NCBI GenBank assembly: GCA_022496185.1
Contig: WTXG01000084.1
Coordinates: 1 to 64,000, forward strand
Reading direction: 5' to 3'
Length of the DNA stretch: 64,000 bases
From: Multifurca ochricompacta
Taxonomy: Eukaryota > Basidiomycota > Agaricomycetes > Russulales > Russulaceae
The translations under genes were made by a program, and so were the position numbers. This document shows, piece by piece, positions 20,889 through 31,011 of this stretch. Under the pieces are notes generated by a model that saw only the letters and a list, made by a program, of their open reading frames with translations, was not told the DNA's origin and made no database searches. Each line of letters begins with the position of its first letter. The stretch's first letter is position 1.

Positions 20889-23800
20889 CATACCCCACCA
20901 TTGTCACATCGATAGGCTACGATTATGCGATCAGACATTGGACGGTGATAGTTGCAGATACAAGTGAAGAAGACCTAGGTCGCTGTTATGCCACCAAGGC
21001 TTCAGAATTGGCCCAGAAAGCGATACAGGGGCAGACGGAGAAAACTTATAGTGACATAGTACCGCGTGCCTACCACCGACATTGGAAGGTATTCTCAGAA
21101 GAAGAGTCCCAGCATTTTCCACCCTCCCGACCCTGGGATCACGCCATAGACCTACTTCCCAACACACCAGCAGCAATCAATTGCAAGATCTACCCATTGT
21201 CCCAGTCTGAGCAGGTGGCGTTGATGGAGTTCCTCAAAGAACATTTGGCAAAAGGATACATTCGCCCATCCAAGTCGCAGTATGCTTTGCCCTTCTTCTT
21301 TATCAAAAAGAAGGATGGTAAGCTGTGGCCAGTCCAGGATTATCGACGGATTAATGCTCATACTGTGAAGAATGCCTACCCCCTGCCACTCATCTCCGAA
21401 CTCATAGACACCATGAGGGACAAGTCCCTCTTCTCAAAGATGGACGTGCAGTGGGGGTACAATAATGTCAGAATTAAGGAAGGCGACCAGTGCAAAGCGG
21501 CGTTCAAGACAAATCAAGGATTGTTTGAACCGAATGTCATGTTCTTTGGCCTTACGAACTCACTGGCAACGTTCCAAGCCATGATGAACCACATCTTCCG
21601 TGATCTCATTCTTACTGGAGAAGTAGTGGTTTATATGGACAACATCTTAGTGGCCACCCCGGACAACCTAGATCACCACCGAGACTGTGTGCATCAGGTA
21701 CTAGACATACTCCAAGAACACAACCTGTACCTCAAACCCGCCAAGTGCTCTTTTGAGCAACAAAGTGTGGAGTACCTAGGAGTCATCTTAGAAGAAGGAC
21801 AAGTGCGTATGGATCCTGTTAAGGTACAGGGAATCTGGGAGTGGCCAGTACCGACCTGTGTCAAAGACGTCTGATCATTCATCAGGTTTTGTAACTTCTA
21901 CCAACGCTTTGTCAAAGGATTCTCAGGCATCACACGACCATTGAATGATCTATTAAAAAAGGACATGTCATGGCATTGGAGTTTAACACAACAACAAGCG
22001 TTTGAATGGATCAGGGACCTAGTTGGCTCAGAGCCGGTACTCATCCAACCAGATCTAAGTCACCCCTTTGAGTTGGAAGTGGACGCCTCCCACTTTGCAA
22101 ACGGAGCCGTATTATATCAGAGAGATACCACACAGATACTTCACCCAGTGGCATACTACTCTGAAACCTTCTCCCCAGCCAAACGGAACTATGACATATG
22201 GGATAGAGAACTCCTAGCCATAGTCAAGGCATTACGACACTGGTGACCTTACCTGGCAGGAACTCCACATCAGACCATCATCCACACTGACCATTCCAAC
22301 CTATTGTATTGGAAAGAACCCCATAAAATCAGCCGACACGTAGCACGGGAGGTCCTGGAATTGGAGGAGTACAACTTCACCTTGAAGCACATCGCTGGGA
22401 GCCAAAATGCCAGAGCAGATGCACTGTCATGCAGGCCAGATATGCATACGGGTGAGGACGACAATAGCGACATCACCATCCTCCCAGAAGAGGTGTTCAC
22501 AAAGACTGCCATTGTCAGTCTTCATGATATGGATCTGTGGGCACAAGTCTTGCAGAATATGAACCCCACACTTTGCCACTCATGGGCCAATGCACATAAC
22601 CTGAAAGAAGTCAATGGCCTCTGGTGGAAAGATGGGGATCGACTCGTTGTCACCAGTGGTGACAACATTAAGAGGGGGGTGATCCATTTTCACCATGACC
22701 TCCCTTCTGCTGGCCACCTGGGCATCGCCAATACCTACGCCCTTGCCAAACGAGACTATTGGTGGCCCAACATGAAACAGGATGTCGAGAGTTATGTACA
22801 GGGATGCGCAGCATGTCAGGCAAACAAGGTTAATACCCACCCGAAAACCCCACCAATACACCCCATCACACCCATTGCATCAACTCCCTTCCAGACCATT
22901 GCAATGGATTTCATTGTCAAGCTACCCAAATCACAGGGCTTTGACACCATCCTCACAATCACCAACCATGATTGCTCCAAAGCAGCCTTGTTCATCCCCT
23001 GCAACAAAACCATCACAGCCAAAGGAGTGGCGAAGCTATACCTGAATCATGTATACCGTCACTATGGACTCCCCAGAAAGATTATATCCGACCGAGACAC
23101 CAGATTCACATCAGCATTTGCTAAGGCCCTATGCAAGACGTTAGACATAGCACAGAACATCTCTACGGCTTACCACCCACAAACGGACAGACAGTCCGAA
23201 TGAACAAACCAATGGTTAGAACAGTACCTGCAGTTCTGGTGCAACAGCAGACAAGATGATTGGGCAGAATGGCTATCAACTGCAGAGTTTGCTCACAATT
23301 CATGGCCCAACGGGACTACGAAAGCCACCCCTTTCTCCCTTATCATGGGCTGGACCCTGCACACCACATGGACAGATAAGCCCACTAATGTCCCCTCCAT
23401 AACCCAACGTATAAGCCAATGGGAAGAACTACAACAATCAGCCAATGAAAACCTGATAAAGGCACAACAACTCCTGATGGCACAGCCGAGCACATTCACA
23501 CCTTATCAAGCCAATGACTGGGTCTGGCTCAAGGGAAGGAACATTCACACGTCACACCCCTCAACCAAACTAGCGCCCCAACATCACGGGCCCTTCCAGA
23601 TCACAAGGAAGCTGTTGGACGTATCATATGAACTGCAGTTGCCCCTGAAATGGAAGATCCATCCCATCTTCCATGCCAAGCTTTTGACCCCGTATAAGGA
23701 AACCTCCATCCACAGGGAAAACTTCCCGAGGCCCCCACCTGACCTTATCGACAGAGAAGAAGAGTGGGAAGTAGAACGCATTCTAGATTCAAAGCAACAA

Positions 23801-23947
23801 GGCTGAGGGTGCAAGCTGTATTACCTTGTCAAGTGGAAGGGATTCCCAGACTCTGACAGCTTGTGGGAACCAGCCGGAGAAATCTTTGCCCTGGTCCTTA
23901 TCTTGGAGTTTCATATCCGACACCCAGAAGCGCCCAAGAATGCTTAA
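20889..23947 (+). pseudogene. Gypsy-B pol, RT to chromodomain, with TGA stops and YMDN
   Basis: Continues the protease after Gypsy-C. RT has FFFIKKKDGKLWPVQDYRR and [13 protein letters not shown], but the catalytic YMDD reads YMDN (VVYMDNILVAT, about 21625). RNase H: FELEVDASHFANGAV and HTDHSNLMYWKEP. Integrase: HHDLPSAGHLG ... GCAACQANK (zinc-binding), AMDFIVKLP, IISDRDTRFTS and STAYHPQTDRQSE. The chromodomain is EWEVERILD ... YYLVKWKGFPDSDSLWEP, ending at TAA 23945-23947. In-frame TGA occurs at 21872, 22244, 23201 and 23804, mostly where Arg is expected. The element cannot make its own reverse transcriptase. Confidence 0.88.
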
Positions 23948-23984
23948 AAGGAGCAACCCAGAACCCCACCAAATTCCCCAGTAC

Positions 23985-24778
23985 ATGCTCTCACAGCAAC
24001 GTCCTAACACCATACATTCTATCATGTCCTTCATCACTGCCAATGCTGCCATTGACGCTTTCACTGCCCCCCCATAGTTGTCGAAAACTTCCCCTCTGCT
24101 CATCCCTCCACACGTCCCTCATCCCCCATTGATTATGAAGCCGCAGAAGCACAGGTAAAGAATCAGTCTCCCAACCCCAACGACGACTTCGAACACTGTG
24201 AAGAGCCGCACCCAAACGACTTGGTAGGCATGGAGATGGACGACGAGGTTCCTGAGTTTCCATTCTTCGCCAACAACCCAAACTCATCAATGTACTTCCT
24301 GCTTGAGATCACCATGGCGGATGGCACCACAGCTATAGCTAAGTACATCTTCTATACCAATGGAGGAATGGATGTCGCAGGATGCATGAAGAAGAATGGC
24401 CCTGTCTATGGGGCTCCGGTCTATTTGGAAGAGCGCTATACAGGACGACTCCACCACATGATGAGTGACGAGCAGTTGGGGCACTTGGCTGCAGAAGATT
24501 CCTGAGCCTTCACGATCGATGAGGTGCTGAACGATATGTGTCTCCTGTGCCTCAAAGCCGAGGTAATGAGGCTGTGGAAGAACTTGACACTGCATACGAC
24601 ACTCAACAAGCAGTACAAAGAACATGTGAAGATGATGACGAGGTTGACCAGCGGGATGTTCCAGGTTGAACAGGAGTTGGTAGAGATCCGAAAGAGGTTG
24701 GAGACAGGGGATGCGTACCAGACCATTGCTGAGAGGTATGCCAACACATATGCACGACCTCTCCCCCACAATCATTAG
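23985..24778 (+). pseudogene. Gypsy-B accessory ORF3, counterpart of the 262-aa Gypsy-C protein
   Basis: ATG 23985 begins MLSQQ, as in Gypsy-C (MLPQQ). A frame break in a C-run near 24070 (TAPP to VVENF) and a TGA at 24503 (EDS*AFTIDE, where Gypsy-C has EDCRAFAIDE) interrupt it. Otherwise the middle block (LEITMADGTTAIAKYIFYTN, GPVYGAPVYLEERY) and the coiled-coil-like end (LEVRM-type heptads, MFQVEQELVEIRKRLE) are kept. Coding potential shared by two separate copies is the main evidence that this is an element gene. Confidence 0.65.
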
Positions 24779-24813
24779 GAGCCACACCAAGGCTGTTGCC
24801 AAATCAGTTCGAG

Positions 24814-25221
24814 ATGCCATGGATGCACGAGAATCCCCGCGGAGAAACATGTTGGCGGTGTGACAGTAAGTACCACATCAGTTGGAACTGTCCCCTCAAC
24901 CGCAAGTGGTGTTGCCACTGTTGCAGCAACCTGCACTGGAGCTGGTTCTGCATTTTCTGCCGCGTAGGTGTCCCCCTGACAATCATCAATCTGTCCGGCT
25001 GGTGTGGCAAATGCCTGCATCACAATGCAGGGCATCGCGAACTGGACTGCCCTATCCACGACCTCTGCTACTCGTGCGGACAGCGCGGCCCTTACGGCTT
25101 CCTCTGTGCACATAGGTGCCCCCAGGATGAGGACAAAGAGAATTACACCATGGACAATCGTAATGTAGCTGACAATTACTTGGACTTGGTGCAGGATGAT
25201 GATGGTACGAGTTGTTTCTAG
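24814..25221 (+). CDS. Gypsy-B CCHC-rich accessory ORF4, about 135 aa
   Basis: Open from ATG 24814 (MPWMHENPRGETC) to TAG 25219-25221. It holds a Cys/His array: CWRCDSKYHISWNC with canonical CX2CX4HX4C spacing, CCHCCSNLHWSWFC, CGKCLHHNAGHRELDC with a wider loop, and CYSCGQRGPYGFLCAHRC. The C-terminus is acidic (DNRNVADNYLDLVQDDD). It lies 35 bp after ORF3 and just before the polypurine tract. The motif type suggests binding to RNA or single-stranded DNA; function unknown. It is shared with Gypsy-C. Confidence 0.65.
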   Translation: MPWMHENPRGETCWRCDSKYHISWNCPLNRKWCCHCCSNLHWSWFCIFCRVGVPLTIINLSGWCGKCLHHNAGHRELDCPIHDLCYSCGQRGPYGFLCAHRCPQDEDKENYTMDNRNVADNYLDLVQDDDGTSCF

Positions 25222-25252
25222 CTGGGTCAGCTAGAGCCAGAAGAGGGGGTGA

Positions 25253-25841
25253 TGTTATGACCCCTGCCTAGCGACCCACTTTTCTTCACGATCCCCAGTG
25301 ACAATCCTGCCCATCCCCTACTCTACATTTCTTGATCATGTCTCCTTCCTGGGACCCATCATGTGCTCTGCTTCCCTCCCCATGATTGCCTTTGTCTTTG
25401 TTTGTATTACTGTGCTCATGCTTGGTCCCTTATCTGTTATCTTTTATCTCTTATCTCTACGACCGGACACTTACTTAATTCCCTATCAGAAGCCAGGCTT
25501 TACGCCCTCTGCTTTCATATATTTGGGCCCACATGACTCTCTGTTATCTTATCTTTAGATGCTCACTTGATTACATATATAAGTCCACTGTAACTACATT
25601 GTAGACCTCAGACTTGACTTATTGAATACATCGGTGCTTGTCTTCTGGACTTCCCTTTGAATGCTTTGACTTGATCATCTCAGTACTTCTGGTACTTCCT
25701 GCTCAACATTGTCTTAGAGTACAGCCTCTTTGACTTTGACTCTTCCCATACAAACTCCAAGAAGCCCCATTGGTTTCTTACCCGATAACGAACGAACGCT
25801 GTCACACAAGTCATGTGGAACATCCCGCACTGGACATAACA
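25253..25841 (+). repeat. Gypsy-B 3' LTR
   Basis: 589 bp, closely matching 10373-10962. Preceded by the purine tract AGAAGAGGGGGTGA. The base after it begins Gypsy-E sequence (CTGTGGGAG) without a TSD partner at the left LTR. Confidence 0.88.
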
Positions 25842-26935
25842 CTGTGGGAGTGATTGGGGATGGTGCTGGTGGGTGCAGATGTGTGTTCACCTTGTTGGCC
25901 TGACAGTCTGCACAGCCCTTCACATAGTCCTCTATGTCCTTTTTCATGTTTGGCCACCAATAGTCACATTTGGCTAGGGCATATGTATTGGTGATGCCAG
26001 GGTGGCCTGCAGAGGGGAGGTCATGGTGAAAATGGATCACCCCCCTCTTAATGTTGTCACCACTGGTGACAATGAGATGATCCCCATCCTTCCACCAAAG
26101 GCCATTGATTTTCTTCAGATTATGTGCATCTGCCCAGGATTGACAGAGCTGTTGGTTCATGTTCTGTGACACCTGAGCCCATAAGTCCATATCATGGAGA
26201 CTGATGGCCACCATTCTTGCAAAGACTTCTTTGGGGAGAACCATGATATTATCATTGTCATCCTTGCCATTGTGCATGTCTGGCCATTGCAAAAGGGCAT
26301 CCACTTGTGCATTGTGACTCCCTGCAATATGTTTTAAGGTGAAGTTATATTCCTCCAGCTCCAAGACTTTGCATGCCACTTGTTGGCTAATTTTGTGGGG
26401 TTCCTTCCAATACAACAGGTTGGAATGGTCAGTATGAATGATGGTCTTGTGAGGGGTTCCTGCCAGGTATGGTTGCCAGTGGTGCAAGGCCTTTATGATC
26501 ACTAACAATTCTCTGTCCCAGATATCATATTTTCATTCAGCTGGGGAGAAGATTTTGGAGTAGAAGGTGACTGGGTGAAGAAGTCTGGCAGTGTCCCTCT
26601 GGTTCAGTACTGCTCCATTGGCAAAGTGAGATGCATCAACCTTGAGCTTGAACAGCTTTCCCAAATCTGGCTGCAGGAGGATGGGTTCTGAACCAACAAT
26701 GTTTCTGATCTGCTCAAAGGCCTTCTGCTGATCATCCCCCCAATGCCAAGGTACATCCTTCTTTAGCAGTCCATTGAGTGGTCATGTGATGCCTGAGAAT
26801 CCTCATACAAAATGTCAATAGAAATTGCAGAATCCTATAAACAATCACACTTCCTTGACACATGTGGGTGTGGGCCAGTCCTGAATTCCTTGTACTTTTA
26901 TTGGGTCCATCCTTACTCAACCTCCTTCCAGGATA

Positions 26936-28545
26936 CAGTAGCCCACAAAACTGTTCCAATGTTTGGCCATCCTGAAAAGATTGACCTACCACACAATGAG
27001 AATAATTTCCAAAATTAGTAGAAATTGGTAGATGATAGTGTAGCATCTAAGCTTCAGTTAGAGCCTATAATAATGTCAATTGAGGCAGTGGTTCATGATA
27101 TATAAAATGTTTTGTGAGGCATTATCATTGGAATGGTTTTGTGGCCAACATGTGAGATGACAAAACTGGTATCTGGTGGTCATGCAAATGCATTGACAGT
27201 CATGTGACAATGTTTAATAAGTTGAACACACACCAAATAATCATCAACAACACTTGCTTCTTACCATGCATGCCCTCTCTGCTGCCAAAAGGACTCACAT
27301 CATCTTCCTCCTCACTTCAGGCAAATCTGCCCATAAAGTGTCAACTATGACTGGCCATGGCACTATTATCATCTCAAGATGGGTCATAAATACTGCCCTT
27401 ACCATCCCAAGTCAAATGGAGGGAAACCAAGGAGGCTGACAGAGAGAAATGCTCAGCATGCTGTTTGCCTTATCTCCTCTGGCAGGGCAGACACAGATGT
27501 GGAAGTGACTAGAGCACTTCAGAAGTTGTTAATGGGTTCCTCTATCAACATAATATGCCCATCCATCCTCCCATCAAATTTTCAAGCTATACCTGGCCCC
27601 TCCCATATCATACACCCCCATTTCATCATAAGTGCAATAGGCCACAAAACCAATCCAATGACATTGCTACACAAAACATTTTATATATCATGAACCACTG
27701 ACTCAATTGACATCAGTATAGGCTCTAAGTGACACTTAGATGATATTGTATCATCTACCAATTTCTACTAATTTTGGAAATTATTCCTATGGTGTGGTTG
27801 GTCAATCTCTTCAGGATGGTTAAACATTGGAATGGTTTTGTGGGTTACTGTATGATGGAATGGGGGTGTATGATATGGGAGGGGCCAGGTATAGCTTGAA
27901 AATTTGATGGGAGGATGGATGGGCATATTATGTTGATAGAGGAACCCATTAACAACTTCTGAAGTGCTCTAGTCACTTCCACATCTGTGTCTGCCCTGCC
28001 AGAGGAGATAAGGCAAACAGCATGCTGAGCATTTCTCTCTGTCAGCCTCCTTGGTTTCCCTCCATTTGACTTGGGATGGTAAGGGCAGTATTTATGACCC
28101 ATCTTGAGATGATAACAGTGCCATGGCCAGTCATAGTTGACACTTTATGGGCAGATTTGCCTGAAGTGAGGAGGAAGATGATGTGAGTCCTTTTGGCAGC
28201 AGAGAGGGCATGCATGGTAAGAAGCAAGTGTTGTTGATGATTATTTGGTGTGTGTTCAACTTATTAAACATTGTCACATGACTGTCAATGCATTTGCATG
28301 ACCACCAGATACCAGTTTTGTCATCTCACATGTTGGCCACAAAACCATTCCAATGATAATGCCTCACAAAACATTTTATATATCATGAACCACTGCCTCA
28401 ATTGACATTATTATAGGCTCTAACTGAAGCTTAGATGCTACACTATCATCTACCAATTTCTACTAATTTTGGAAATCATTCTCATTGTGTGGTAGGTCAA
28501 TCTTTTCAGGATGGCCAAACATTGGAACAGTTTTGTGGGCTACTG
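26936..28545. mobile_element. Palindromic Tc1-like derivative 1 (697-bp inverted arms)
   Basis: 1610 bp flanked by TA (26934-26935, 28546-28547). The left arm 26936-27632 and right arm 27849-28545 are inverted copies with no net indel. Each end starts CAGTAGCCCACAAAACTG. Each arm encodes the paired helix-turn-helix part of a Tc1-type transposase (GKSAHKVSTMTGHGT, then GGKPRRLTERNAQHA); the catalytic DDE half is absent. The 216-bp spacer (27633-27848) is itself a diverged copy of the terminal region, ending GGGTTACTGTA. Transposition would need a transposase supplied in trans. Confidence 0.82.
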
Positions 28546-28998
28546 TAACTCCCAAATATTTGATGCTCTGCTGCTCAAATGAGCACTTGGCTGGTTTGAG
28601 ATATAGGTCATGTTCATGCAGAATGTCTAGTACTTGGTGTACTCATTCTTGGTGATGGGCCAAGTCATTTGTAGTTGCCACTAATATATCATCCATGTAC
28701 ACCACCATGTCACCAGTAAGGATGAGATTGCAGAAGATATGGTTCATCATGGATTGGAAGGTGGCTGGCAAGTTCATAAGACTGAAGAACATGACATTTG
28801 GCTCAAATAGCCCTTGGTTGGTTTTGAATGCTGCCTTGCATTGATCTCCCTCCTTGATTCTGACATTATTATAACCCCACCATACATCCATCTTTGAGAA
28901 AAGGGACTTGTCCCTCATGGTGTCAATGAGTTCCAAAATGAGGGGCAGAGGGTAGGTGTTCTTTACAGTGTATGCATTAATTTGTCAGTAGTCCTGGA

Positions 28999-29496
28999 TG
29001 ATGAACAGGCATGTGAGTGCAGCGATACTGACTGTTGTTAGCGTGTAAGGCTAAAGGGACAAGTTATACTTCAGAGGTGAAGGAAACTCTGTTATACTAT
29101 ACTACACACCTAAAGGGACAAGTTATCTACAAGAGACGGTTAGTCAAAGGTAAGGTAGTAAGTAAAGTAGAAAGGACTTACACTTCAGAGGTGAAGGAAA
29201 CTCTGAAGTGTAAGAGACAAAACAGACACCCTTATATACACTTCAAGGGATGGTCTGTGCGCAATGGAATACACTAGAATGTACTACTGAGGGACTAAGG
29301 CCATTGGCCAGTGAGATATCACATGCTACACAGGATTACTAAGGTACATTAGTCAGCTGCTGCACATCGCGAGAAAGAAAGTAATAATGATATGGTAAAA
29401 AGTCCGAAAGTCCGAATCTTTATCTAATCTAATCTTGCACAGCTTAGACCCCAACCTAGATGCCTGAAGCACCTCAAGACACATGCTGTGTCAACA
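28999..29496 (-). repeat. Solo copia-family LTR, TSD CTGGA
   Basis: 498 bp from TGATGAACAGGCATG to GTGTCAACA on the plus strand, with CTGGA on both sides (28994-28998, 29497-29501). In the orientation with TATA before the CTTCAGAG repeats it lies on the minus strand. Paired repeats of ACTTCAGAGGTGAAGGAAACTC give an internal stem of the kind seen in all copia LTRs here. Confidence 0.82.
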
Positions 29497-29817
29497 CTGG
29501 ACAGGTCAGAGCTTGCTGTCCTTCTTTTTAATGAAGAAGAAGGGTGAGGCATACTGCAATTTGGACAGACAGATGTACCCCTTTGCCAGATGTTCTTCAA
29601 GAAATACAGTCAGTGCAACTTGTTCAGACTGGGACAATGGATAGATTTTGCAATCTATTGCTGAAGGTGCCTTGGGTGTAAAATCAATGGTGTGATCCCA
29701 AGGTCACATAGGTGGGAAGTGCTGTGACTCTTCTTCTGAAAATACCCTCCAATGTCAGTGATAGGCTTCTGGCACTACCTCTCCAAAGGTTTTTTCTGCC
29801 TGTCCTTGTACTGCCTT

Positions 29818-29970
29818 TGTGAAACAGGCATGATGCACAGCATACTGACTGAAAGAGTTAGCATGTTAGGCTAGAAAGACAAGTTATACTTCAGAGGTGA
29901 AGGAAACTCTATTATACTATACTACACACCTAGAAAGACAAGTTATCTACAGGAGACTGTTAGTCAAAGG
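29818..29970 (-). repeat. Partial copia-1-type LTR next to a full LTR
   Basis: 153 bp starting TGTGAAACAGGCATGATG, nearly the same as the copia-1 5' LTR piece at 60534. It stops at GTCAAAGG, where a second LTR begins (29971). Left flank GCCTT is Gypsy-E pol. Confidence 0.7.
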
Positions 29971-30473
29971 TGACGAACAGGCATGTGCACAGCATACTGA
30001 CTAAAAGTGTTAGCGGTTTAAGCTAGAAGACAAGTTAAACTTCAGAGATGAAGAAAACTCTATATTACTACACTACTGACCTAGAAGACAAGTTAACTAT
30101 AGAAAGCAGTTAGTCAAAGGTATAAGTAGAAAGTAATGTAGAAGGGACTTACACTTCAGAGATGAAGAAAACTCTGAAGTGTAAGAGACAAAACAGACAC
30201 CCTTATATACCCCAAGGGATGGTCTGTGCGCACTGGGAATAAGTCCACAAGTGCTGGACAATAATCAAGAGGGATAAAGCCATTAGCCCATAAGCAATCA
30301 CATGCTTGTACATCATTACTAAGGTACATCAGTCAGCTACTGTGGAATGTGAGAAAGAAAGTAATAATGATATGGGAAATAGTCTGAAACTCTGATATCT
30401 AATCTAGTCCACAAAGTAGCTAATCTAATCTCCTGATGCCTGAAGCATCACCAAACATGTCCTGTGTTCAACA
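29971..30473 (-). repeat. Full-length copia LTR abutting the copia-1 3' end
   Basis: 503 bp from TGACGAACAGGCATG to GTGTTCAACA, followed by TCCCTCCATG (inverted polypurine tract). It is a different subtype from the partial LTR on its left, and no TSD separates them. Recombination between a nested LTR and the copia-1 3' LTR would give this structure. Confidence 0.7.
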
Positions 30474-30765
30474 TCCCTCCATGCTGAAGGCATCTGGTCA
30501 TAGATGGGAAATGAGTTGAATGAGCAGACTGCCATTACAATTGAATGAGCATATCACCAGCCAGAGCATGTCTCAGGTTGTCAGTGTTGAGAATGAGTCA
30601 ACAACAGACAAGTTGACAGGAAGCATAGGGTTTGTAAGTTTTGCATATGAATTGTAGATTTGCTTATGCAGACTCTACACACCTCTTGCATCACTCTTGA
30701 GGTTGAGAATGTGCTCATGGTGGGAAAGTGAAACTGGTATACAAAGTCTCCAGATTCCAGCTCTC

Positions 30766-31011
30766 TCATTCCAGCACTAATCCAAGTCCATTGACCATGA
30801 CTTCAAAGGATGCCCTTGGTAGAGACTTAGTGAAGCCATCTGCCAGCATCTCACCAGTGGGAGTTTGCACTAATTCAATTATGTGTGATTCTATGTACTC
30901 CCTAATGGCATGGTACTTGATAGGTATGTGCTTTGACTGCCTTCCTGTGACAGGGTTTAATGCTAGATCTACTGCACCCTTATTATCACAGTGGAGTAGT
31001 ATAGGGAGATA
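30766..31011 (-). pseudogene. Copia-1 RNase H, C-terminal end
   Basis: Ends the copia-1 polyprotein: HCDNKGAVDLALNPVTGRQS, HIPIKYHAIREYIE and PTGEMLADGFTKSLPR, then TGA at 30766-30768. These are the usual last blocks of copia RNase H. The frame is cut at 31011 by the Tc1-type palindrome and continues at 32634. Confidence 0.85.

Larger units (their letters stand above)
10373..25841 (+). mobile_element. Gypsy-B: Ty3/gypsy chromovirus, about 7.5 kb without its insertions
   Basis: LTRs of about 590 bp (10373-10962 and 25253-25841) start TGTTATGACCCC. The order is LTR, self-primer site, gag, protease, RT, RNase H, integrase, chromodomain, a conserved third ORF, a CCHC-rich ORF, a purine-rich tract (AGAAGAGGGGGTGA) and LTR. 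A TRIM (11069-11603) interrupts gag and Gypsy-C (13464-20888) interrupts pol, each with a 5-bp TSD. No TSD is visible at the outer ends (ATGAC left, CTGTG right), so one flank may have been exchanged by recombination. Several in-frame TGA codons mark it as inactive. Confidence 0.88.
25842..29817 (-). pseudogene. Gypsy-E pol remnant (RT, RNase H, integrase), interrupted twice
   Basis: Old minus-strand gypsy pol related to Gypsy-B and Gypsy-C. Pieces: 29817-29497 (start of RT), 28998-28546 (RT with [14 protein letters not shown]) and 26935-25842 (RNase H HTDHSNLLYWKEP, then GVIHFHHDLPSAGHPG and GCADCQANK of the integrase). It ends in the integrase where Gypsy-B abuts. The interruptions are a Tc1-type palindrome (26936-28545, TA target) and a solo copia LTR (28999-29496, TSD CTGGA). 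The intact homologous site in Gypsy-C (near 17490-17500) shows the original reading across the Tc1 insertion. No LTR of this copy is visible. Confidence 0.82.

Noticed and set aside
29035..29277. 80-aa ORF in the copia solo LTR
   Set aside because: Translation of repeated CTTCAGAGGTGAAGG motifs within an LTR, with no conserved frame in other LTR copies.
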